From the NCBI GenBank assembly GCA_963930645.1, contig OZ005651.1, positions 326,935,527 to 326,999,526 of the forward strand: a DNA stretch of 64,000 nt, read 5' to 3'. The notes beneath the pieces were generated by a model, which was given only the letters and a program-made list of their open reading frames with translations, made no database searches and had not been told where the DNA came from. This stretch comes from Salticus scenicus (lineage: Eukaryota; Arthropoda; Arachnida; Araneae; Salticidae). The number at the start of each line of letters is the position of its first letter. Position 1 is the first letter of the stretch. Below, in pieces: positions 11,577 to 21,814 of the stretch. Position numbers and translations under genes: made by a program.

Positions 11577-12903
11577 TATATTTATAAAATTTGTAAGTTT
11601 AAGTTGGAAAAACGCTACCTCGGCAATTATAAAATGTAAACTCAGGGCTGGTCTTGAATTTAATTAAATATTATTTTTCTTAAAAATCTCTAATTTTCAA
11701 ACGAATTTAGCGATTTTCAGACTCCGATGTCTTAATTACTATTTTTAGACAATTTTAAACTATTATCAAAATCGCTTAAAAACTCGCAATCTTTATGAAA
11801 AATTTTACACTCTCGTCCGAAAAAACACATGATTTATCACTTAACACGAACTGGAAGTTGGATGATGGGCAACATGTAAATTTGAAAATAACAATGCAAA
11901 GTGGGCTGAATAAAAATCATTTTTTTTTTTTTTTTTTTACTCTAATTTTAAAAATAATTTAAAGATTCTCGGATTGTGAACTTAGAATCACTATTTACAG
12001 CTAAATTATGCCTTTTGTCATAATCAATTTGAAGTTCTAGAAATTTTTTAAGCGTTTTCATATTCCAATAACAGAAAATAAATAAATAAACACGTGACAT
12101 ATAATCTAACATAATCTAGCAGTTGGAAGATCGCTAGATTGTAATTTTATCTAATATAATCGTTAAGTTGGAAGATTACTTGCTCACAAAATTAAAAATA
12201 GTAATTGTATGTTTATTTGTATCATGACACTACTTTGTGTATTCATTTATTATAATACACACATCACAGTACAGAAGTTATTATAATTTAAAATAGGCGG
12301 AGCTTTGTCTTGAAATCGCGAAAATGGTTAATATAAATGTATTTGAATCAGAAGTTTATTCCGGTGTGAACGCTGGATTCGGTTTTTCTATGAAGAAAGC
12401 GGAGATTAGAAAATATATTAAAATAATTGAAAAAAAAAAAAAAAAATAACTGATAAAATTAAAAAATAATTGATATTCCAATTCGATTTATTCTTCAACC
12501 ATACACCCAAAATAACTTTATGAGTGAAGAATATTAAAAAGAAATTACTATCTTATATCTGAAATTTTTGCTGTTCCCATCCAGGTATAGTGACTGGATT
12601 AGAGTACCTTTATAAGTTAAAAGCGTTAATAATTATTATGATTCCTTAATTAGGAACATAATTTTATATTCTTTGTAAATAGGGACCTAAATGCTAATAA
12701 TTATAATGAATAATTTTCCTGTAAAAATTTTTTAAGCTTAGAAAAACGGCTTACAGAAACGGACTGTCCTCTAAAAAAGAGGACATTTGGCCAGCATTGA
12801 CTGTCATCCGCTTGATGCGCTTATTCTAGATATCGACGATACTCTAACAAATTAAATTTTAACATAGTCTGCGAAAGTCTCTCAGTTGGTTAGTTTTAAG
12901 ATT
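11577..12903. other. AT-rich spacer with no gene seen
   Basis: Contains poly-T (11921-11938) and poly-A (12430-12447) runs. No coding similarity or element ends recognised. Confidence 0.5.
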
Positions 12904-12905
12904 TA

Positions 12906-13228
12906 GGGAGGCATACTATTGTAACAATCGCAGCTATCGTAGATCACAAGTCGGATCGTACACTCCGCAGCAAAAGTATCCGAGCACTAGCAATAATCCC
13001 CGTCTAAAACAAGTGCACTTAATACTGCTTTGTTAAATAAATCCTTGTCGAATAATGTTCTTAGACAGACTAAGAGCATGACTCAACAAGGATTTATTTA
13101 ACAAAGCAGTAGTAAGTGTACTTTTTTAAGACGGGGATTATTGCTAGTGCTCGGATACTTTTGCTGCGGAGTGCACGATCCGACTTGTGATCTACGATAG
13201 CTGCGATTGTTACAATAGTATGCCTCCC
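12906..13228. mobile_element. 323-bp palindromic MITE
   Basis: Left arm 12906-13055 and right arm 13090-13228 are nearly perfect inverted repeats of about 140 bp around a short loop. The ends are GGGAGGCATACTATTG and its complement, with TA immediately outside both (12904-12905, 13229-13230). No coding sequence. TA duplication suggests Tc1/mariner type; a TWA-type Harbinger cannot be excluded. The high arm identity suggests recent origin or gene conversion between arms. Confidence 0.85.
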
Positions 13229-13238
13229 TAAATTGTTC

Positions 13239-13480
13239 ATGCCTCTATTCCAAATTCAGCTACTCAACAATGATAACTCTAAAAAAATATATAAATTAAA
13301 TAGGCTTTTTCACTTTTGCCTCCATGTCGAAAACTACAGTAATCCCACTCACACAAGGCAAAGTTTCCGTTATCAAAATTACCACCACTTAACCTTAAAT
13401 TATAGATTGGTCTCAAGATGCATAAAATGCTCGGGAAAACACGTGCCTAAGAATTGCTTTCTTAGAAAGGGAAATATTGA
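13239..13480 (+). pseudogene. Retrotransposon ORF1 (gag) relic, PRE_C2HC and zinc-knuckle region
   Basis: The frame reads 'PLFQIQLLNND', 'KKIYKLNRLFHF', 'VENYSN', 'QSFRYQNYHH', then 'RCIKCSGKHVPKNC'. This follows the order of PRE_C2HC plus CCHC zinc knuckles in Jockey-type LINE ORF1 proteins. In the first knuckle the cysteines have changed (SFRYQ in place of the usual C.RCQ), while the second (C-X2-C-X3-H-X4-C) is intact. It is a short remnant starting next to the MITE; nothing of the rest of a LINE is seen on either side. Confidence 0.6.
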
Positions 13481-13485
13481 TTCCG

Positions 13486-13650
13486 GAAAACCATACCTGC
13501 CAACCCTCTTATTATAAAGCGTAAAATTTTTAGTATTCGCCTTTTTTTCACACCAGTCATTTTTTTAAAGTAATTTTATTCTTATTTAATCGTAACAACA
13601 TTTGAAGAGAATTACTCTAAAAATCAGCGGCGAGGCGTGGTTCAGAAAAC
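13486..13650. repeat. Fragment of a CATACCTGCCAAC-ended repeat
   Basis: Begins 'CATACCTGCCAACCCTC', then 'TTTCACACCAGT', 'TCTTATTTAATCGTAA', 'GAATTACTCTAAAAAT'. The same order of motifs occurs at 39118-39295, and the CATACCTGCCAAC end recurs at 53843. It is a dispersed non-autonomous element family. Confidence 0.6.
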
Positions 13651-13874
13651 TATGGAAGCGCCGAAGCGACGCGCTTCCAAAAGCAGAGGAAGAATCAATT
13701 CAGTCTTCAATGACTTTCTAAATTTCAATGTAATTTCTTGCAGATTGGTTAGATTATTTATTTTCTATGATAAGAAACCTGAATATAACATTTGAAATCT
13801 TTATTATCAAAAGATTTGGAGATATAATTCACTCAAGCTAAAAAATATTAAATGTAGAGAAAATTGAGTTTAAA

Positions 13875-14117
13875 TTCATCTAGAAAGATTGAAGTGTAAG
13901 GTTGATTTTTTTTATGTGTGATTTTTTATTATGTGAGAAATGCCAAGCTGGTTATCAGCCAGGGTAGCTCAGTGGGAGAGCATCCGCACATTAAGCGGAG
14001 AGCCTGGGTTCGATTCCCGGATCTGGTATTTTTCACATAGTTGGTATAAAAAATCAACTTTACTCCAATCTTTCTAGATGAATTTTCATGGTTGATGTAT
14101 TAATGAATACAATTTAT
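13875..14117 (+). mobile_element. tRNA-bearing inverted-repeat unit with 13-bp flanking duplication
   Basis: A tRNA-like sequence is centred between arms of about 38 bp: left arm 13872-13910 (ATTCATCTAGAAAGATTG...GTTGATTTTTT) and right arm 14048-14085 (AAAAAATCAAC...CAATCTTTCTAGATGAAT). A second short inner pair (ATGTGAGAAA / TTTCACAT) lies next to the tRNA. The 13-mer AATTGAGTTTAAA occurs on both sides (13862-13874 and 14118-14130), overlapping the outer edge of the left arm. The duplication length fits target-primed retroposition, so a tRNA-derived SINE with complementary flanks is possible. Confidence 0.65.
13958..14028 (+). tRNA. tRNA-like sequence, probably a pseudo-tRNA (anticodon position ATT)
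   Basis: A cloverleaf folds well: acceptor GCCAGGG against ATCTGGT (five or six pairs, mismatch at 7:66), D stem GCTC/GAGC, anticodon stem TCCGC/GCGGA perfect, a four-base variable loop, and T arm CTGGG-TTCGATT-CCCGG. A box (TAGCTCAGTGGG) and B box (GGTTCGATTCC) are consensus. The seven-base anticodon loop is ACATTAA, so position 33 is C instead of the nearly universal T and the triplet is ATT. Asn tRNAs normally read GTT, so this is unlikely to decode. Good Pol III promoter and stems with an odd loop fit a SINE head or a mobile tRNA pseudogene. Confidence 0.7.
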
Positions 14118-14145
14118 AATTGAGTTTAAAGTTTGATGGTGTGTT

Positions 14146-14340
14146 GTGTTAGGGTTAAAGACAGTTGACTAAAAGAGGGTCCTAATCCTGGGTGGTGTAC
14201 TCTCCATAGGGAGTCTTCCTACGAATTACTTAGCTCATAATTATGCGAGTTTCGAAGAAAACTATGAAACTCCAATGTATAGGTTGATAAAAACGATCTG
14301 GTATTGAACTCATAAAATCCAGTCTACCCCAGCTTCCAGA
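14146..14340 (+). repeat. SINE-like dispersed repeat, copy 2
   Basis: Carries the family motifs in order: 'GGGTTAAAGACAGTTGACTA', 'TCCTGGGTGGTGTACTCTCC', 'GCGAGTTTCGAAGAAAACTA' and a 3' 'GATCTGGTATTGAACTC'. Diverged from the copy at 8466. Confidence 0.6.
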
Positions 14341-15719
14341 TATTTAAATTTTGATATTTTATTGATCAGAGCATTGCAGAATTTTGCAACTGCAGTCATA
14401 AAACTTTCATTTTTGAGATAATTTTATGTAGTTTTTTCCATAATGTTGAATTTAAGATTCACGTTTTACATACTTTTTTTATATAATATTTGATATTGTG
14501 CTTGAATAATGAATATTATTAATGTTAAATTCTACACTTTATAGGATTGATCAGGCCCCACCTGTGAAAGTTTGCATGAGCCTTTACTGTGAATGAGTAT
14601 TCAAAGAGGTCTTTTCTATTTATATGTTATTATTGTAAAAGTTATACCAGATATCTTACTTTATTTAATGAAATCAGAACAGGGAAAAAATTTTATGAGG
14701 CTCTGTTAATACCCATAATTTTTTCTCTTTATTGAAAACAATTCTAATTAATTAAAAATGAATAATTAATAATTATTTATTAATTAGCGATATACCTTTT
14801 ATAACCATGCAGGATTACTTTACAAATGAAAATGAATTTTAAAAAGAAGTCCTTTAAAGAAACCTTTTGGGTTAGGGTTCCTGGTCCACCCTACGAAAAC
14901 CAATGCCAGAAAAAAGCATTACATAGAAGTCGCTTTAAATTTCTCAGTAGAAGCGAATGCACTTTGCTAATGCACTCATGCCTAGTTCTTTTACCAGATG
15001 AAGGGATATGCTATTATTTTGACATTAAGCAACTGTTGGGAGCTTTTGGAAATTATAGTGATTACTTACAAGGTTACTTTTTATTCAATTAATTATTTGA
15101 ATTTTATAAGGTTAACATATAGATGTTTCAAAACAAAAATTTCTCAAACATTAAAATTGCTAATTTTTTTTTTTAATCAGATATTTATGATTAGCTGTGT
15201 GTCTAATAACCATTTTTGAAATTAGTTTAGCAATTTTAAAAAGAAAATATGTGGTGAACATTAAATGTTAACTGATAATTTCTATCAATTATAATAAGAA
15301 AATTCTGACTTTTTTCATTTCAATCGTCATTTAAATTCATTGTTATTTTTAAATTTTATAATATTTTAAAGGCAGGCACTATTTTATATATATAATTTTT
15401 TTTGTAATGAATGGTGTAAATATTTGATTTTTTAAAGTTTTCTGCAAAACACATACTTATCAATGTTGCTTGAGTTTCAGTAAGTAAAATAAAAATATAA
15501 TTTTGAAATAAGTTACTTGTATACTTTAAAAAAAGTGAAGCCAAATATAAACATTTAGCATTAGTTCTTCCTATAAAAATTTCCAAAATTCTAGAGCTTC
15601 ATATATATATATATAATTAAAACTGGATATATATCAATACAATGCAATTATCATTCATTCAACTGTTTCCCCAATGAAAATTTTTTCATTTAAATCAAGA
15701 TAACTATATGTTAATAATC
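14341..15719. other. AT-rich spacer with no gene seen
   Basis: Low-complexity AT-rich sequence with a (TA)n run near 15602. The open frames at 14826-15219 and minus 15356-15586 show no family motifs. Confidence 0.5.
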
Positions 15720-15725
15720 CTTTTA

Positions 15726-15983
15726 CAGGGATGAAACTACCTAACAAGCACAAACCCTGAAAATTGCTACTTGCATGCAGAAAAGGGAGACTTATTAATG
15801 TTATATCATATGGCTATCTATAATGAGTGATATTTTGAGAATTCTTAATGTATTATAAGGTAAATTAAACATTCAAAATGAGAAATTTCTATAAAAGCAA
15901 AATAATTGAACATGAAATTCAGAGACAGCAAAGTTCTTAAAAACCCTGAAATCAGGGGTAGCCCCTCAAAAGTTTCATCCCTG
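15726..15983. mobile_element. 258-bp MITE with CAGGGATG ends and 6-bp TSD
   Basis: Left end CAGGGATGAAACTACC, right end ...AGTTTCATCCCTG, with CTTTTA immediately outside both ends (15720-15725, 15984-15989). Same CAGGGATG start and 6-bp duplication length as the element at 4858, so both probably depend on the same kind of transposase. Confidence 0.7.
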
Positions 15984-16074
15984 CTTTTATCACATATATG
16001 TGTACTGACTATAATCATTTATCCAAATTCTGAAGTTAACTTTCATATAGATTGCAATTACGCATCACTGTCGA

Positions 16075-16343
16075 CAGGGGCATAGTAGTTCAAAAGCCAT
16101 TGGAGGAGCTTGAAAAATTCAGTTTAAAGATGGCTTAATTTTTTTAAAGATAAAATCAATTAATAATTAAATATTAATATTTACAAATTTTTAATATTAA
16201 TTAGAAAAAAAATCAGCAATAATGAACACATGTCTTAAATTTTGGTTTTAAAAGGGTGATTCTTTTGTCATTATAAGGAAATTTCATATCCAATAATGGG
16301 ATGGAAGGGGGAGCCCTGAGCTCCTCATTTTCTTACGCTCCTG
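16075..16343. mobile_element. Possible hAT-like MITE
   Basis: Ends CAGGGGCATAGTAGTT and (complement of the right end) CAGGAGCGTAAGAAAATG resemble each other, but the arms are short and I find no convincing target duplication. Similar ends (CAAGGGCGTAAG / CTACGCCTCTG) bound the element at 25504. Confidence 0.35.
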
Positions 16344-17474
16344 ATTATCCCACCCTTCTATGTAAGTTGATGATTTCTGCAATGAGTATTAAAATTCCTT
16401 TCTCAGTTTCCCTATTGCAGATTCTAATTTATGACAAGCGATTAGTATTTCAGATAAGTTTGATTTACAAGTTGAAATAATGTACATCTGATGAGAAAAA
16501 AAAGAGCTTTGGGAAAAATTTTAGTAAACAATCACTGAAATTAAATATGATGGGGCAATGTTTCCTTTCAATCCTTTTTGAATTCATAATTGCCTGATAC
16601 CAATATTACATTGACATCTTAAGAGGTTTTGTCCAACTTTTGCAGTTACAATTGTGCTAAATTCATAAATGATCATACATAGTACTTTTTAATGTTGTAG
16701 CATTTTATAGACATGGCTGATGATGATTGATTGTTCATTAGTGTCTCTGATTTTTCATAATTATTAGTTCATGAAAAAAAGGAATTCAAATTATTATACT
16801 AATTGAAGGATTCAGAAGATGTAAATTATATTTACTTATTTTGTAATTCATAAATTTATATACAATGTCAGTTAAAAATCCTATTTGTAGTTATAACGCT
16901 GTAATTAAAATTTTACCAAAAAAAGGAAGAAAAAGCAGAGGTACTTCTGTTTCTCCTGTGAACATTGGATTTCTGCATTAGAAAACATTTTATCTGATAT
17001 ATTGGATTGTTTTGATCAGAAATATATAAAATACCATATAGAAAAGCAAAAAGTATTAAATCTAAACAAGAATATTCAAGAATCACCAAACAGTTACAAA
17101 AGATTTTCAAAAGAATTCTATATTTTTTACCTCTTCATAGTTCTAATACAATGTTAAATTTGCTCTACCTCAACAATTTTTTTTAAGATTGTAATAATAG
17201 ATCTTTATTATGTTTTGAAAAGTATTTTCAAAGATTTAATTTATTAGATCAAAATAAAAAAAATTATCAAGCAATGTTGATTTCATATTTTACTCAGGAT
17301 TGGATCTATAAAAAGAAAGTAATTTAATTGAAAATACTTGTATTGTCTCTGCATGTTCATACATTATTTTTAAACAAATACAGCGATTTTTTAATTTCTT
17401 GTTTTCGAAAGTTCTAATTATCATAGTGGTCTTCTTATAACATGTAAATGTTGCGATATCTTCCATAGTGGTTG
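16344..17474. other. AT-rich spacer with no gene seen
   Basis: No recognisable coding sequence; the minus-strand frame at 16913-17110 has no motif. Confidence 0.5.
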
Positions 17475-17690
17475 TCTTGCAATTTTTATTAAAATCTAAA
17501 TTTTGGGGAAGTGCAAGGTTTGAATTCAGGTCACATTCATCAGTCTAGCAGTTCAAAGTTTTCTGTTGTTTGCTCTGAAACTTTCATGAATACTAATTAG
17601 AAGTTTTTATGAAGAACCTCATGTAGTGCATCCCACCCAGGCCTAGGTTTTTCATGCACACTATCGGTCTTAATCAACACACTAAATATA
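17475..17690 (-). repeat. SINE-like dispersed repeat, copy 3
   Basis: Read on the minus strand it gives 'GATTAAGACCGATAG', 'CCTAGGCCTGGGTGGGATGC' and a 3' 'GACCTGAATTCAAACC', in the same order as the copies at 8466, 14146 and 47807. Confidence 0.6.
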
Positions 17691-18546
17691 GTAAGTTTTT
17701 CTATGTATCCTTTTAGTATGTTTTTTGTAAAAAGAAACCAATCATTAAAAAACAAATCAGGATGTTTAATAAAAATTTAACATAGGCTAAATAAAAATTT
17801 GACTTCTAAACCATTATTTTACATGAGATTTTTAGTGATCTCTAAGAAGTATTATTATTATTTTTTTTTAATCTCATTTGCTGTTAAGGATTTTTTTTTT
17901 TTTTTTTTTTTTTTTTAATCTAGTTAATAAATTAGATTATAAAATTTTAAATTAATCATTCTGAATATTTTTTATTCCTTTGCAAAAAAAAATCTGGTGT
18001 GGCATTCACACAATTCTCTGTTATAGTGCATTTGAATACTATAAAAACAGATTGCAGAATTCTCATGAATGTATAATGAAAGAAAGCTTCAAACCAAACA
18101 CTACAGCCAGAACACATTTCAAGCAATACTTTTTTTTACACGGTGATCCCGAAAATTTTGGTTCTTTCTTTAATATATTACCAGTCTTCTTTTTAATTTA
18201 GAGGCACAATTTTTGTGGAATTACATGATGTATTACATGCTCTTTACAAACCTAAAGTTTCAGAATAATTCTTGAATTTTTCTAGATATATAATAAAATA
18301 TCTGAAATCAGAAATGTCCGATCATTTATGGAAAGATAGTGTATGATGGAGAACTGACCAGAGTCCGCCTATGCTAACTAGCTTAAATTTCTACTATATT
18401 TAAACAATAGTGCATACTTTGCAATTTTAAAATTTCAAAAAATGTATTAAAATATCTGCATGGGCTTGAGCTTGGCCTGATTTTTTCTATTTGGACTTGG
18501 GACGGGCCAGGACAGATTGGGTTCATACATTATATATATATATATA
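17691..18546. other. AT-rich spacer
   Basis: Contains a long poly-T (17889-17916) and ends in a (TA)n run at 18531-18548. No gene recognised; the frame at 17980-18201 has no motif. Confidence 0.5.
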
Positions 18547-18548
18547 TA

Positions 18549-19042
18549 CAGTAGAAGATCTTTATAACGCAAATCTATATAACGCAATTCTCCATATAAC
18601 GCAAAGCCTCTCAAATATAAACAATGCATTTTGCAGCTAAGAACTACTTGCATTTATTGCCAAAAACTGTTACTGTCTAACACTAAATGTGATATACATA
18701 TATTTTATTTTATTTTCCTAATTCAAAGCTTTTTAAAGTAAAAAGAGCTATTATTGTTGTTTATTTAGTTATTTCTGAAAATGAGTATTACAATGAATGA
18801 TCTGCTCCAGGCATATTTGGACTATATTTATAAATTTAATAATGAAATTTCAATCTCTTCAATTTCTGTTATAAGGAAAATAATTTAAAGATATTCTGCT
18901 CTATTTTGATAGGTTTCAGACATATTTGGCTATTTATGCAAGGTAAATTTAATGAGGTACGATTTGTGATCTATATAAAACAAAATTCTATATAATGCAA
19001 AACCTCATGTTTTTAAGTTTGCGTTATAAAGATCTTCTACTG
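18549..19042. mobile_element. Pogo/Tigger-like MITE
   Basis: Ends CAGTAGAAGATCTTTATAAC and GTTATAAAGATCTTCTACTG are perfect inverted repeats (about 27 bp in all), with TA outside both (18547-18548, 19043-19044). CAG ends with TA duplication fit pogo/Tigger. The left sub-end repeats 'tataacgcaa' three times. No coding sequence in 494 bp. Confidence 0.85.
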
Positions 19043-19429
19043 TATATATATAATAATGATGATCTATTCAGCATAGTAGAAGCCAAGCAACAGATACAAG
19101 ATCACTGAAACACCAATGACCAATAAGATTTAAAAAAAATTTTATCAGTGGATGAAATACAGTAATGTAAAGAAACCAGATATATTAACTAACAACCTGC
19201 AAAACAAATGAATCAATAAAGTAACAACAAATCTTAACTTAAAACCATAAACTTTATCAAAATTTATGAAAAAATAATTTAAGAAACATAAGATAGGCAG
19301 GCAGGAAGACTTGTGACTTGCCTGTGGCAGGCCCGTGCTGGCCAGGGGGGACAGGGGGACTTGTCCCCCTGCACCCGCTGTTTGAAACTTTCTTGCCGCC
19401 CTCAGTCAATATTTTATTCTAATAAATTC

Positions 19430-20320
19430 TTTGAGAGGGGTGTGAAAGCAATGTGTTAAGAGCGCCCTAAAAATGCTCATAATTTAACTCTTTTTTTTTT
19501 TTTAAATAAGCTTAATTATTTATACATTCAATCTTCTTAATACATGATGATGATAGTAAAAGATATCTCTAAATTTCTGTTAAGTATATTTAACTCTGAT
19601 ATTACATTACAATAGGGGTCCACATACCCGATCATTACACAGATCGGAAAGAAGAAGGACTCACTTTCATTCAAATAATTACATTGAGGAGGACGCAAAA
19701 ATAGTGTTAAAAGCGCAATAAAAATACACATAATTTAAATATAAAATATTTTTTTATTTTTATTATTTTTATTTTGATATTCGTATATTTTTATTGTTGC
19801 ATTATAGCAAGGGAGTAATGGACCAATATACAAAATTGTGTGAAATAGGAGGACACAGGATATCTCTCTTTACAAATAACTAGCTGGGTATAATAACAAC
19901 TTTAAAGATGCCGTCCGGCACACCGAAAAGATCCTTAAGCTTTCTTAAAAAAAAATATTAAATGAATAACTTTTTACTTATATATTCAACTTTCTTCTCT
20001 CTTATCATATATGAATATGTCACAGTACGAAATACCGCACGGAGAATAATAGTAAGAAAGGATTCCTTTCTACTAATTTCTATAAGCCGAGTGGAATGCC
20101 ATATCAGTGTTATAACTCCATGAAATGTCCTTAAGTTAACTATAAAAAATTTTATAGTTTTAATTAATTATCTAACCAGTTATGTTGTTATGGAAACAGT
20201 ATGAAGGTCCACAAGAGAAAAGGGTCGGCTTCTTTTTCTTTACTAATAATTTCATAGGTGCTGTAGCAGTGTAAAAGGCCCTGTAAAAGCTCCATAATTT
20301 TTATATATTTATATAATTTT
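19430..20320. repeat. Diverged tandem repeats, period about 170-250 bp
   Basis: A core like 'gtgttaaragcgcnntaaaaatrc.cataattta' recurs near 19455, 19705, 19905, 20110 and 20270, each followed by an AT-rich tract ending 'attcaa.cttctt'. The copies are strongly diverged. Confidence 0.55.
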
Positions 20321-20877
20321 CTTTCAAACTTCTTTTATTTTAATTAATATGTTCAATCTTGTCAAAATTAAGCTTTTGTAGGATAGATTTTATTATTTGT
20401 AGATTTCTTATCCATCACCCAATTTCTTAACTCCCTCTTTTTTACTTTCCGACCATACATACTAAATATGTAAGAAATATTGTAATTATGATAAATACTC
20501 GATTTTGAGATATCTGTATATTTTGAGGTCCTTTTGTTATTTTTTCGGTGATGTATGTGTGTGTGTGTGGGAGTGTGTATATGTGTGGAAGTGAACATGA
20601 TAGCGCCAAAATGCGTTGTTCAAATGAGCTGAAAGTTGGTACGTATGTTATAGGTCGTAATACAAAGCCTATTGATTTTGTAATCTAGTGCTTATAGTTT
20701 TTGCAGGGACACAAAGAAAATTCCCTTATCATTGTGGCCTATGGGCTCAAAATCTTTAAAGTGTGATAGCGTCTAAATGACTCAAAGCAACTTTTGGAAA
20801 AAAATGATTTATTTAATTTTAATTTTAGAAAAGAAAAATAAATGAGAAATGATGTTAAGGGGAGTCTACTTATTGTC

Positions 20878-21288
20878 TCCAGAAGCCAAAGTTAGCGTTA
20901 ATCAATGGGGTATTTTGCCACATTATAACTCATTAACTAGTACATATTTTTAAATTCCGCTCTCAGATTCAGGAAATTCACAAGTGTTAAAATGATTATC
21001 ACTTACAAGTATTTTTTGTAATTTTTAATATTTTATTTTGAATCCGTAAAGAGTAAAACTTAATATTCCGCAAAATGTGAATTTCCACATAGTGAAAATT
21101 CGCATTTTACATCTTCAAGATAACATATTAAAAATTAAAATAATAATAATTTTTTCAAAGCGATAACCAGTTTAATAGTTTTGAATTTTCTGAATGTGAA
21201 AGCGGAATTTAAAAATATTTATTAGTTAATGAGTTATAATGGGGCAAAATTCTCCATAGAATAACATTGGCTTTGGCTTCTGGTGATG
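20878..21288. mobile_element. Foldback repeat, arms about 110 bp
   Basis: The left arm (CTCCAGAAGCCAAAG..., TTATAACTCATTAACTA..., TTTTTAAATTCCGCT) is repeated in reverse complement at 21170-21288 (TTAGTTAATGAGTTATAA..., CTTTGGCTTCTGGTGA). The spacer holds AT-rich sequence. Nested in the 19328-23742 element. Confidence 0.7.
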
Positions 21289-21407
21289 ATGCTTAGATGA
21301 AGATACACATATATGTGTCAGATTAAAATTAAATTTTTATTTTTGTATTCACTTTGGTAAATTTGGCTTTACTTCTTTTTTTTTTTTTGGTTTGTTGAAA
21401 CCGAATA

Positions 21408-21561
21408 AGATGTCTACCGATACAGTTTCTTCCTTCACTCTTCCACTAATATAATTACATGGTAACTTTTATAGCATGATTCCATGATTAATTATAATTA
21501 ATCAAGGAAACATATGATAAAAAAGGAGAACGGAAGAAATTGTGTCTGTAGACACCTTGTA
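21408..21561. repeat. Small inverted repeat
   Basis: AAGATGTCTACCGATACAGT at the left corresponds to the complement of AATTGTGTCTGTAGACACCTT at the right, with a further inner match around TTTCTTCC. Possible MITE remnant. Confidence 0.5.
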
Positions 21562-21771
21562 TTGACAAAAATCTGCACGTAGATAGAGAAAAACTGGCCT
21601 CATTTTCGGTTTCGCACCAAGAAACATATGTATCAGCTAAAATAATCAAATCAAATATTGCCAACATTGCTTTTGTAGACCTGTGTTATTTATTGATATT
21701 TTTAATATCTTGACGATGTTCAAAGTTTACAAATTAATAATTATATTTTTAAAAGGTCCGTTTCAGAAAAA

Positions 21772-21814
21772 ATAAAAGAAAGAAAGAAAGTAAGATATAA
21801 AGAAAGAAAGAAAG
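21772..21814. repeat. (GAAA)n microsatellite
   Basis: Two runs of GAAA units separated by a short interruption; another short one lies near 22238-22259. Confidence 0.85.

Noticed and set aside
13958..14028. A functional tRNA-Asn gene
   Set aside because: Position 33 is C, the triplet would be ATT and not GTT, the acceptor stem has a mismatch, and the sequence sits in a mobile-looking inverted repeat.
20368..20598. His/Thr-rich frame on the minus strand
   Set aside because: The His/Thr stretch comes from a TG/GT microsatellite at 20555-20585.
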